Shown piece by piece: positions 1 through 5,738 of a stretch of DNA of 14,940 nucleotides. The stretch is from an uncultured Actinomycetes bacterium. GTDB lineage: Bacteria; Actinomycetota; Thermoleophilia; Solirubrobacterales; 70-9. Position 1 is the first letter of the stretch. The number at the start of each line of letters is the position of its first letter. The stretch is taken from contig CAMLHB010000042.1 of NCBI GenBank assembly GCA_946479725.1, forward strand, positions 1 through 14,940, written 5' to 3'. The translations under genes were made by a program, and so were the position numbers. The notes under the pieces were generated by a model, which saw nothing but the letters and a program-made list of their open reading frames with translations, did not search any database and was not told the DNA's origin.

Positions 1-34
1 TCGGCGTACGTCATTTTCCCACCAAACCCCGGAA

Positions 35-307
35 ATGGACGAACGCCACCGGCTTTTACGCGCTCCTTGGGCGAATCGCGGCTTGAACCGCCTGCTCGCT
101 CCGGGGGCGCGCTACACGCCTTCGTCCCTGCAGCAGCGGCTGGTGTTGAGGCAGCGGCCGGGGTCGCGGCTGTTGACGCCGGCGGGGCCGACGGACAACG
201 GGCCGGCGACGCTGGTCGAGGCCGGGGCGCTCTACGCGGGGGAGACGGTGGCGCGGATCGACGCGGTCCGTCCCGCGGCGGAGCTGGTGCGAGAACTCGC
301 CGGTTGA
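35..307 (+). CDS. Possible C-terminal fragment of a nitronate monooxygenase-like protein
   Basis: The reading frame is open from the left edge of the window (no stop from base 2), so this is either the tail of a gene that begins outside or a short gene starting at the ATG at 35, which has no convincing ribosome binding site. The last 30 or so residues, around ALYAGETVARIDAVRPAAEL, resemble from memory the C-terminal helix of nitronate monooxygenase/2-nitropropane dioxygenase proteins. The upstream half is Arg/Leu/Pro-rich and not recognised. No catalytic residue of that family is in view. It may be a truncated remnant. The stop at 305-307 is followed within 4 bases by the palindrome at 311-349. 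Confidence 0.35.
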   Translation: MDERHRLLRAPWANRGLNRLLAPGARYTPSSLQQRLVLRQRPGSRLLTPAGPTDNGPATLVEAGALYAGETVARIDAVRPAAELVRELAG

Positions 308-310
308 TGT

Positions 311-349
311 TCAACCTCTCGGAATAGGGGTACTTCCAGGGAGGTTTGA
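311..349. repeat. Imperfect palindrome between the left-edge ORF and the lipoprotein gene
   Basis: The left part TCAACCTCTCGGAA pairs with the right part TTCCAGGGAGGTTTGA around a loop of about nine bases. GGAA/TTCC and AACCTC/GAGGTT are exact, with a small internal mismatch. It begins just after the stop at 305-307, and its right arm contains the AGGGAGG purine run and the TTG start used by the next gene. It could be a terminator-like stem for the left gene, a translational control hairpin for the operon, or another dispersed palindrome. There is no T-run after it. Confidence 0.45.
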
Positions 350-807
350 CCGGGACGGGCCGCAAGAGAGTTCGGTCCTTGGCGCTGGGCCTGCTCCTCG
401 CCGCAGCGCTCCTCCTCACCTCCAGCGGCTGCGGCGACCTCAGCAACGACGAGCTCAACCGTGGCGTTGAATCCCTGAGCGCGCTGGCGGCGCAGGGGCA
501 GCTGGTCGCCAACGGCGTCGCCCGCGACGAAACCAAGGCGACCTACGCCCGGGTGATGGCGCGGACGCTCGGCGACGAGGCAGAGCACGAGGCCGAAAAG
601 CTCGCCGACGCAACCGTCGAAGAACCCGGGGCCGAGGACCAGCGCCACGCCGCCGTCGCGGTCGCCGGCGAAATCTCCGGCCTGCTCTCCGAACTGCAGA
701 CCTTCCCCGGCGACGAGCGGCACGGCGAACTGATCGAAAAGCACCTCGCCGAAGCGCAGGAAAAGGCCGATGCGATCGTCGCCCAGTTGAGCGGGGACGC
801 GTCGTGA
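346..807 (+). CDS. Small putative lipoprotein of unknown function
   Basis: 153 residues from TTG at 346. The N-terminus is a lipoprotein signal: basic RKRVR, a hydrophobic core at about residues 11-25, then the lipobox LTSSGC with the lipidated Cys at 29. The mature part is hydrophilic, acidic and Ala/Glu-rich, and looks mostly helical; I recognise no family. The purine run AGGGAGG at 338-344 is almost on top of the TTG, so the start could instead be the TTG at 379, which would shorten the signal peptide. The stop overlaps the GTG of the transporter gene by four bases (GTGA, 804-807), so translation is probably coupled. It may be an extracytoplasmic partner of the transporter, by context only. 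Confidence 0.75.
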   Translation: MTGTGRKRVRSLALGLLLAAALLLTSSGCGDLSNDELNRGVESLSALAAQGQLVANGVARDETKATYARVMARTLGDEAEHEAEKLADATVEEPGAEDQRHAAVAVAGEISGLLSELQTFPGDERHGELIEKHLAEAQEKADAIVAQLSGDAS

Positions 808-2024
808 AGACGATCCTCAAGATCGCCCTCGGGATCATCGCCGCGATCGGCGGCTTCCTCGACATCGGCGACCTCGTCTTCACCACCCAGGCCGGGGCGC
901 TCTTCCGCTACGACCTGCTCTGGGCGGTGGTCCTCGGCGTCGTCGGGATCGCCGTCTACGCGGAGATGTCGGGACGGGTGGCGGCGGTCAGCGGCCGCCC
1001 GGTCTTCGACGTGATCCGGATGCGGATGGGCTTCGGCGTCGGCCTCCTCGCCCTCATCGCCAGCACCCTCGTCAACCTGCTCACCGTCGCCGCCGAGATC
1101 GGCGGGATCGCGATCGTCCTTGAACTCCTCTTCGACGCCCCCTACAGCATGTTCGTCGTCACCGGCGCGATCGCCCTCGTCCTCATCGTCGCCCTGCTCC
1201 CCTTCGGCGGCATCGAGCGCCTCTTCGGCTACGGGGGCCTGCTGCTCTTCGTCGTCGTCGCCACCGTCTTCCACCAGAACCCCGACTGGGGCGACGTCGC
1301 CCGCGGCTTCGTCCCCTCGCTCGACAGCTCGGCGCTCTACCTCTACTTCGTCGTCGGCGTCTTCGCCGCGGCGCTGATGCCCTACGAGGTCCACTTCTAC
1401 TCCTCCGGGGCGATCGAGGAGGGCTGGACCGAGGAAAACCTGAAAGAGAACCGGCTGAACGCGATCCTCGGCTACGGCATCGGCTGCATCCTCGCGGTCG
1501 CCCTGGTGATCGTCTCCGGCTACCTCTTCCACCCGGTCGGGGTCGAACCGAGCGACCTCGGCACCGTCGCCCTGCCCATGCAGGGGGCCTTCGGCGAGCT
1601 CGGCCTGCTGCTCGCCCTCGGCGGCATCCTCTGCTGCGTCGGCGGCGCCGCGATCGACTCCAGCTTCGCCGCCTCCTACAACCTCGCCCAGTTCCTCGGC
1701 TGGGAGTGGGGGCGCTACCAGGGACCGCGCAAAGCGCCGCGCTTCACCGCCTCCTGGCTGGTCTTCCTGGCTATCGGCGTGGCGATTGCCCAGAGCGGGA
1801 TCAACCCGGTCGAGATCACCGAGTACAGCGTCGTCTTCTCGGTCGTGGCGCTGCCGCTCACCTACTTGCCGGTGCTGCTGATCGCCGGCGACCGCTCCTT
1901 CATGTCGGACTTCGCCAACGGACGCCTCGCCAGTTTCCTCGGCTGGGTCTACTTCGCGGTGATCGTCGTCCTCGCCCTGGCGGCGGTGCCGCTGCTGCTG
2001 ATCACCAACGGGGGCGGGGGATGA
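804..2024 (+). CDS. NRAMP-superfamily divalent metal transporter-like protein
   Basis: 406 residues, almost entirely hydrophobic, with about 11 predicted membrane helices, the usual size for NRAMP proteins. Family marks: helix 1 carries GGFLDIGD (residues 16-23) where classical members have DPGN; helix 3 carries AEIGG (98-102), matching the AExIG of NRAMPs; helix 6 carries LMPYEVHFYSSG (191-202) where classical members have MPHNxxLHS. The helix-1 Asn ligand is therefore Asp23 and the helix-6 MPH is MPY, so the ion carried may not be Mn2+ or Fe2+; this is inference. The GTG start at 804 has GGGGA at 792-796. The gene overlaps the lipoprotein stop by 4 bp, and its own stop overlaps the start of the PRC-barrel gene (ATGA at 2021-2024). 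Confidence 0.85.
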   Translation: MKTILKIALGIIAAIGGFLDIGDLVFTTQAGALFRYDLLWAVVLGVVGIAVYAEMSGRVAAVSGRPVFDVIRMRMGFGVGLLALIASTLVNLLTVAAEIGGIAIVLELLFDAPYSMFVVTGAIALVLIVALLPFGGIERLFGYGGLLLFVVVATVFHQNPDWGDVARGFVPSLDSSALYLYFVVGVFAAALMPYEVHFYSSGAIEEGWTEENLKENRLNAILGYGIGCILAVALVIVSGYLFHPVGVEPSDLGTVALPMQGAFGELGLLLALGGILCCVGGAAIDSSFAASYNLAQFLGWEWGRYQGPRKAPRFTASWLVFLAIGVAIAQSGINPVEITEYSVVFSVVALPLTYLPVLLIAGDRSFMSDFANGRLASFLGWVYFAVIVVLALAAVPLLLITNGGGG

Positions 2025-2380
2025 AACGCGAAGGCGAGATCTACGTCGTCCACCGCCTGCTCGACGAGCAGATCTGCGACTCCGAGGGCAAACGGATCGG
2101 CCGCGTCGACGACATCGAGCTGCGCGGCAACCCGCCGCGGATCACGGCGCTGCTGGTCGGGGAGGGGCTCTACCCGCGGCGGCTGCCGGGATCGCTCGCC
2201 CGCCTGGCGCGGCGGATCTCCGGCCCGGAGACCTGGGGCAGCAACGCCCTGCGCATCCCCTGGGAGGAGGTCGATGAGCTCTCCTCGACCGTGAAGCTGC
2301 GCAAGAAAGCCGAAGACCTCGGCCTCGGCGAGGGGGACGACCCGAAGCGCTGGGTGGTCAGGAGGCTGCCGTGGAACTGA
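2021..2380 (+). CDS. PRC-barrel domain protein
   Basis: 119 residues from the ATG at 2021, which overlaps the transporter stop (ATGA). The first beta-strands read QICDSEGKRIGRVDDIELRG (about 17-36), the typical PRC-barrel pattern of a conserved Gly/Arg turn followed by a V-D-I strand. The pattern closes with a LRIPWEEVDEL strand near residues 76-86. The C-terminal 30 residues are charged and end KRWVVRRLPWN. No signal peptide or membrane segment is seen, so it is probably cytoplasmic. PRC-barrels are small beta domains used as protein or RNA docking modules. Coupling to a transporter gene suggests an intracellular regulatory or stabilising subunit, which is inference. Confidence 0.8.
   Translation: MKREGEIYVVHRLLDEQICDSEGKRIGRVDDIELRGNPPRITALLVGEGLYPRRLPGSLARLARRISGPETWGSNALRIPWEEVDELSSTVKLRKKAEDLGLGEGDDPKRWVVRRLPWN
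2360..2365 (+). promoter_or_regulatory. Ribosome binding site of the second PRC-barrel gene
   Basis: A perfect AGGAGG lies 5 bases before the GTG at 2371, inside the last codons of the preceding gene. It selects the GTG over the ATG at 2386 as the start. Confidence 0.75.
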
Positions 2381-2619
2381 GGTCGATGAGCGAGCTGCTG
2401 GGGCGGCGGGTGGTCGACCAGTCCGGCCGCAAGCTCGGCCGCGTCTACGAGGCCAAGGGCCACTGGGAGCGGGACGGGACGATCGTGATCGACGAGCTGA
2501 TCCTCGACCGCGGCGGCCTGCGGCGGCGCCTGCGCGGCCCCGGCGGTCCGGCGGAGCAGTCCTATCCCTGGGAGGCCGTGGTCGAGCTGACTCCCGACGC
2601 CGTGGTCGTATCCCGGTAG
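2371..2619 (+). CDS. Second PRC-barrel domain protein
   Basis: 82 residues from GTG at 2371, overlapping the end of the first PRC-barrel gene by 10 bp. The sequence MSELLGRRVVDQSGRKLGRV is a canonical PRC-barrel opening. It is followed by a VIDELILDRGGLRRRL strand-turn and a closing YPWEAVVELTPDAVVV strand. It is shorter than its neighbour but has the same fold pattern, so the two could form a heterodimer or a tandem pair. It has no signal peptide. It is the last gene of the transporter cluster; no clear terminator hairpin is visible after it. Confidence 0.8.
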   Translation: MELRSMSELLGRRVVDQSGRKLGRVYEAKGHWERDGTIVIDELILDRGGLRRRLRGPGGPAEQSYPWEAVVELTPDAVVVSR

Positions 2620-2657
2620 GAAACGGGCGGGTACACCGCTCCTGGGAACATGTAGCC

Positions 2658-2793
2658 ATGGCGGGGGGACAGATCCTGCAGATCGCCGAGCGCGATCTCG
2701 GCGCAGACCGGTGCGAGCTGCAGCTCGAGGGAGGCCGGCATCATCTTCGATTCCCGCGGCGAGGCCCTGGCCGAGCTGACGGTGGTCGATTAG
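2658..2793 (+). pseudogene. Possible frameshifted mini-ORF
   Basis: An ATG at 2658 opens a frame reading MAGGQILQIAERDLGADR and on through CELQLEGG, which looks protein-like. It then runs into low-complexity Arg/Gly sequence. One frame over, from about 2737, the sequence reads GIIFDSRGEALAELTVVD and stops at TAG 2791-2793. Joined by a one-base shift near 2728-2740 the two parts would make a plausible protein of about 44 residues. The second frame has no start codon of its own. This could be a decayed gene, a +1 frameshift or chance. There is no good ribosome binding site. Nothing else is visible between 2620 and 2789. Confidence 0.22.
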
Positions 2794-3128
2794 GTCCCGC
2801 GGAGCCGCTGCAGAAGCTGGCGCCGCAGCCGCGCGCACCAGAGGGCGAAGAGGGCGACTGCGAGGACGGCCCCGGCCCAGTGGAGGCCGACGACGACGGC
2901 GAGCAGGCTCGGCAGGCCGGCGAGGGCGGCGCCGAGGAGGGCAGGCCCGAGCGGCAGGCGCAGCATCCGCGCGGTGAAGGCGGCGCAGAGCATCCAGGCG
3001 GCCGGGCCGGCGAGCCAGCCCCAGTCCTCGAAAAAGGAGTGGGGAAGGGCGAGGCCGAGGCCGATCGAGAGCAGCGCCACCGCAAGCAGCTGTAGCAGCG
3101 CCGCCCGCCAGAGGGTGGGGACGTCCAT
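2790..3128 (-). CDS. Small integral membrane protein, unknown function
   Basis: 112 residues with four hydrophobic segments at roughly 9-28, 39-56, 60-82 and 84-99, and a basic C-terminal tail (CARLRRQLLQRLRG), which by the positive-inside rule would be cytoplasmic. The short loop HSFFEDWGWLAG lies between helices 1 and 2. I do not recognise a family. It starts at ATG 3126-3128 with a close GGAGG upstream, 11 bp after the cupredoxin stop, so the two are probably one transcript. Its stop codon overlaps the end of the plus-strand mini-ORF. Confidence 0.65.
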   Translation of the reverse strand: MDVPTLWRAALLQLLAVALLSIGLGLALPHSFFEDWGWLAGPAAWMLCAAFTARMLRLPLGPALLGAALAGLPSLLAVVVGLHWAGAVLAVALFALWCARLRRQLLQRLRGT

Positions 3129-3139
3129 CCCCTCCGAGG

Positions 3140-3511
3140 CTATTCGACGACGATCTTGCCTTTCATGAAGGGGTGGATCTTGCAGTGGTAGGCGAAGGTG
3201 CCGCGGTGCTCGAACTTGACCGTCTCCGACTCGCCCGGCGTGATCCGCTTGGTGTCGAAGACGCCGCCGTCGGTCGCGGTGTGGGTCGTCGTGCTGGTCG
3301 TGTTGGTGAAGGTGACGCGGCCGCCGCGCTTGATCTTGGTCGTCCCCGGCTTGAAGGCGAAGTTGACGATCGAGACCGCCTTCGCCCCGCTGGCCGTCGC
3401 CGTCGCCTGCCCTGAGGCCCGGCTCTCCCGCACCGCGAAGGCGGCGAGCAGGGCGAGGACGATCAACAGGGCGAGCGCCCCCGGTCTGTGTCGCTGCAGT
3501 GAAGTCGTCAT
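3140..3511 (-). CDS. Exported cupredoxin, amicyanin/plastocyanin-like
   Basis: 123 residues. The N-terminal hydrophobic stretch ALALLIVLALLAAFAV (12-27) is a signal peptide or membrane anchor, followed by a Ser/Ala/Thr-rich linker. The cupredoxin domain runs from about 45 to 123. Type-1 copper ligands are all visible: His77 in TTTHTATD, then Cys110, His113 and Met116 in YHCKIHPFMKG. The C-x2-H-x2-M spacing is that of amicyanin. It should be a periplasmic or cell-surface single-electron carrier. No redox partner enzyme is adjacent, only the small membrane protein downstream. An 8-bp inverted repeat (GCAGTGAA at 3496-3503 and TTCACTGC at 3542-3549) spans its start region and could be an operator, or chance. 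Confidence 0.88.
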   Translation of the reverse strand: MTTSLQRHRPGALALLIVLALLAAFAVRESRASGQATATASGAKAVSIVNFAFKPGTTKIKRGGRVTFTNTTSTTTHTATDGGVFDTKRITPGESETVKFEHRGTFAYHCKIHPFMKGKIVVE

Positions 3512-3541
3512 GCCGGGTTTACGGCTGTCACCCCGCAGGGG

Positions 3542-3570
3542 TTCACTGCCCCCGCATTGCCGGCCATAAT
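3542..3570 (+). promoter_or_regulatory. Predicted promoter of tRNA-Val
   Basis: TTCACT (3542-3547, four of six matches to TTGACA) and CATAAT (3565-3570, five of six to TATAAT) are separated by 17 bp. A transcript would begin near 3577, just before the mature tRNA end at 3580. Confidence 0.5.
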
Positions 3571-3579
3571 GGGAAGCAT

Positions 3580-3652
3580 GGGCGGTTAGCTCAGTTGGGA
3601 GAGCACTTCCCTTACAAGGAAGGGGTCACTGGTTCGAGCCCAGTACCGCCCA
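3580..3652 (+). tRNA. tRNA-Val (anticodon TAC)
   Basis: A complete cloverleaf of 73 bases. The acceptor stem is GGGCGGT/ACCGCCC and the D arm is GCTC...GAGC. The anticodon stem is CTTCC/GGAAG with loop CTTACAA, placing anticodon TAC at 3613-3615 (valine, reading GUA). The T arm is ACTGG-TTCGAGC-CCAGT, and the discriminator base is A at 3652. No CCA is encoded; the DNA continues CTC. The downstream gene begins only 4 bases later. Confidence 0.95.
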
Positions 3653-3655
3653 CTC

Positions 3656-4060
3656 GTGAATCGTCCGCGGACCGAAACCACGGTGGTCGAGCGCATCTTC
3701 GAGGCGATGCAGGCGGGCGATCCCGAGGCGGTCCTGAGGCTGCTGCACTCGAAGGTCGAATGGACGCCGACCGCCTGGAGCGGAGAGGCGATGTACCGGG
3801 GCCAGGAAGCCGTCCACCTCTGGCTCTCCCAATTCGGCGAGGAACTCGAGCACCTCGACATCCAGGTCCGCGACCGCGAGACCGACGGCGATCGCGGCGC
3901 CGTCCGCGGGATCGTCTTCGACACCCGTGGCGACCGTACATTCGCCGTCGAAGTCTCCTGGAGCTTCGAGCTCGAGAGCGGCCTGCTGCGCCGCGGCCGG
4001 GCGCACGGCAGCTGGGACGAGGCGCTGCGCGCCGCCGGCCTAGACGGCGCGGACGGCTAG
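3656..4060 (+). CDS. NTF2/SnoaL-like fold protein
   Basis: 134 residues from GTG at 3656; a second in-frame GTG at 3683 is an equally possible start. The pattern VERIFEAMQAGDPEAVLRLL, then VEWTPT, then a Tyr-Arg-Gly turn in AMYRGQEAVHLWL, then alternating strands (RGIVFDTRG, FAVEVSWSFELESG) is typical of SnoaL-like/NTF2-like alpha+beta cone domains. These include steroid isomerases, polyketide cyclases and many uncharacterised small-ligand proteins. No specific activity can be assigned. It has no signal peptide. The start is 4 bases after the tRNA, so the mRNA may be released by tRNA 3' processing. Its stop overlaps the tail of the convergent permease gene by 21 bp. Confidence 0.72.
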   Translation: MNRPRTETTVVERIFEAMQAGDPEAVLRLLHSKVEWTPTAWSGEAMYRGQEAVHLWLSQFGEELEHLDIQVRDRETDGDRGAVRGIVFDTRGDRTFAVEVSWSFELESGLLRRGRAHGSWDEALRAAGLDGADG

Positions 4061-4783
4061 GACCGCGGCGACGACCAGGCCGACGACGGCGATCGAGATC
4101 CGCAGCGGGTCGGCGGGGACGCGGCGGGCGTAGTGGGCGCCGACCCGGCCGCCGACGAAGGAGGAGACCATGATCGTCACCGCGTAGCGCCATTCGACCG
4201 GGGCGAGAAAGGCGTAGGCGAGGGCGGCGAGGAGGTTGGCGCTGCCGGAGAGGACGATCTTCATCGCGTTCAGGTGCTGGAGCGTGTCGGCGACGAAGAG
4301 GGTGAGCAGGGCGAAGATGAGGATGCTGACGGCGGAGCCGAAGTAGGCCCCGTAGGCGCCGCTGAGGAAGATCCCGGCGGCGAGGTAGGGGGAGTGCTCG
4401 TTGCCGGCGTGGGAGAGCCGCGGGGTGAGGCGGGGCTGGAGGAGCAGCAGCAGGCAGGAGGCGGCGATCAGCAGCGGCACGATCGCTTCGAAGGCGGCGT
4501 CGGAGGTGAGCAGGAGGAGGACGGTCCCGGCGACGGCGCCGAGCAGCATCGGCACCAGCAGGCGGGTGAGCCGCTGGCGCTGCTCGCGCAGCAGGTCGAT
4601 GTAGCCGAGGGCGCCGCCGACCGAGGCGGGCACGATGCCGACGGTGTTGGTGACGTTGGCCGCCAGCGGCGGCACGCCCAGCGCGACCTGGGTCGGGAAG
4701 GTGATCAGGGCACCGCCGCCGGCGATGGAGTTGGCAAACCCCGCCGCGGCTCCGGCCGCCGCCACGGCGAGCAGGTCGAGCAC
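4040..4783 (-). CDS. TauE/SafE (TSUP) family permease
   Basis: 247 residues with about eight hydrophobic helices in two halves, the layout of TSUP anion transporters. The first half has the signature GFANSIAGGGALITFPTQ (15-32), then NVTNTVGIVPASVGGALGY. The second half has GIFLSGAYGAYFGSAVSIL and the closing GGRVGAHYARRVP, where classical members read GGxxGxxxxxxxP. Relatives move sulfite, sulfoacetate or other organic anions; the substrate here cannot be told. The start is a GTG at 4783, without a clear ribosome binding site, 15 bp after the stop of the DUF2236 gene, so it is probably co-transcribed with it. Confidence 0.88.
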   Translation of the reverse strand: MLDLLAVAAAGAAAGFANSIAGGGALITFPTQVALGVPPLAANVTNTVGIVPASVGGALGYIDLLREQRQRLTRLLVPMLLGAVAGTVLLLLTSDAAFEAIVPLLIAASCLLLLLQPRLTPRLSHAGNEHSPYLAAGIFLSGAYGAYFGSAVSILIFALLTLFVADTLQHLNAMKIVLSGSANLLAALAYAFLAPVEWRYAVTIMVSSFVGGRVGAHYARRVPADPLRISIAVVGLVVAAVLAVRAV

Positions 4784-4798
4784 GGGTGCAGCCTAGGG

Positions 4799-5671
4799 TC
4801 AGGCGGCGACGGGTGGAGTCTCGGTGCCGCCGCGGCGCTTCTCGCGCTCGGTGACGACGTTGAAGAAGTAGTCGTTGCGGCCGCGGCGGAGCTGGCGCGG
4901 CAGCGCGTGGCGGGCGCCGCGGTGGGCGGCGGTGACGGAGCGGAAGGCGTGCTCGTGGGCGGTGCTCCAGCGAATCCCGAAGATCTTCCGCACCCGCGGC
5001 GGCAGCGTCCCCTTGACGATCAGGTTCTGCGTCTCCAGGTTGAGCCGCGCCGGCAGCGGCACCGGCTGGCGGAAGGCGACCAGCGGCGCCATCTCCAGCG
5101 CGTGCTCGGTCGCCTGCAGGTCGGGCGAGGCGAGCCTCTCCTCCCACCAGGCCTCGAACTCGGGATAGGTGGCGGGGACGGCGTCGCGCGGCAGCTCGAA
5201 GAGCTCGCCGAAGCGGATGTAGTCCTGCCAGAGCGCTTCCCGCTCGGCGGCGCTCAGCGGCCGCGCCATCGTCTCGTACATCGCCCGGCCCGAGTCGGCG
5301 ATCACCGCCAGCGTCCACAGCATCAGCTCCGGGTCGAAGGCCGAGTAGGGGGCGCCGGCGGGATGGGGACCCGCGGCGGCGGGCAGTTCGCCCTGGATCC
5401 GCTCGTGCAGCCGGTGGACCGCCGCCAGCGCCTTGTCGGCCTCGGCCCTGGTCCCGAGGAACACCGTCTCCTGGATCTTTGCGGTGCGGGCGAGGCGGGC
5501 GAAGGGATGGTCGCCGGCGTGGGTGCTGAGCATCGTGCCGGTGTAGGTGAGGGGTTCGAGCGCCCCGATCAGCAGCGCCCGCTGCCCGTAGAGCAAACCG
5601 ACCGATCGCTCGCCGTGGACGCGGCGGGCCATCGATCGGCCGGGCGGGAAGTAGTACTCAGAGTCGCTCAC
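4799..5671 (-). CDS. DUF2236 / MpaB-type oxygenase family protein
   Basis: 290 residues if started at the GTG at 5671. A TTG at 5719 would add 16 residues (LNPSPPGLK...) that do not look like the family. Family marks: the opening YYFPPGRSMARRVHGE, the helix RALLIGALEPLTYTGTM, a VHRLHERIQG segment, and PYSAFDPELMLWTLAVI followed by PLSAAEREALW. Members are all-helical putative haem-b oxygenases related to MpaB and the latex-clearing protein; most lack an assigned substrate. No signal peptide is apparent. The gene lies 67 bp downstream of the FtsH-like gene and 15 bp upstream of the TSUP gene. Confidence 0.82.
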   Translation of the reverse strand: MSDSEYYFPPGRSMARRVHGERSVGLLYGQRALLIGALEPLTYTGTMLSTHAGDHPFARLARTAKIQETVFLGTRAEADKALAAVHRLHERIQGELPAAAGPHPAGAPYSAFDPELMLWTLAVIADSGRAMYETMARPLSAAEREALWQDYIRFGELFELPRDAVPATYPEFEAWWEERLASPDLQATEHALEMAPLVAFRQPVPLPARLNLETQNLIVKGTLPPRVRKIFGIRWSTAHEHAFRSVTAAHRGARHALPRQLRRGRNDYFFNVVTEREKRRGGTETPPVAA

Positions 5672-5738
5672 TGGTCGTCTGGCCCGCCACTTTAACCCAG
5701 GGGGTGACGGATTGAGCAAATTATCCAGAGCGTGGGCC

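Noticed and set aside
2714..2727. Perfect 14-bp palindrome CGAGCTGCAGCTCG
   Set aside because: It has no loop, is short, GC-rich and isolated; chance or a simple codon effect is sufficient.
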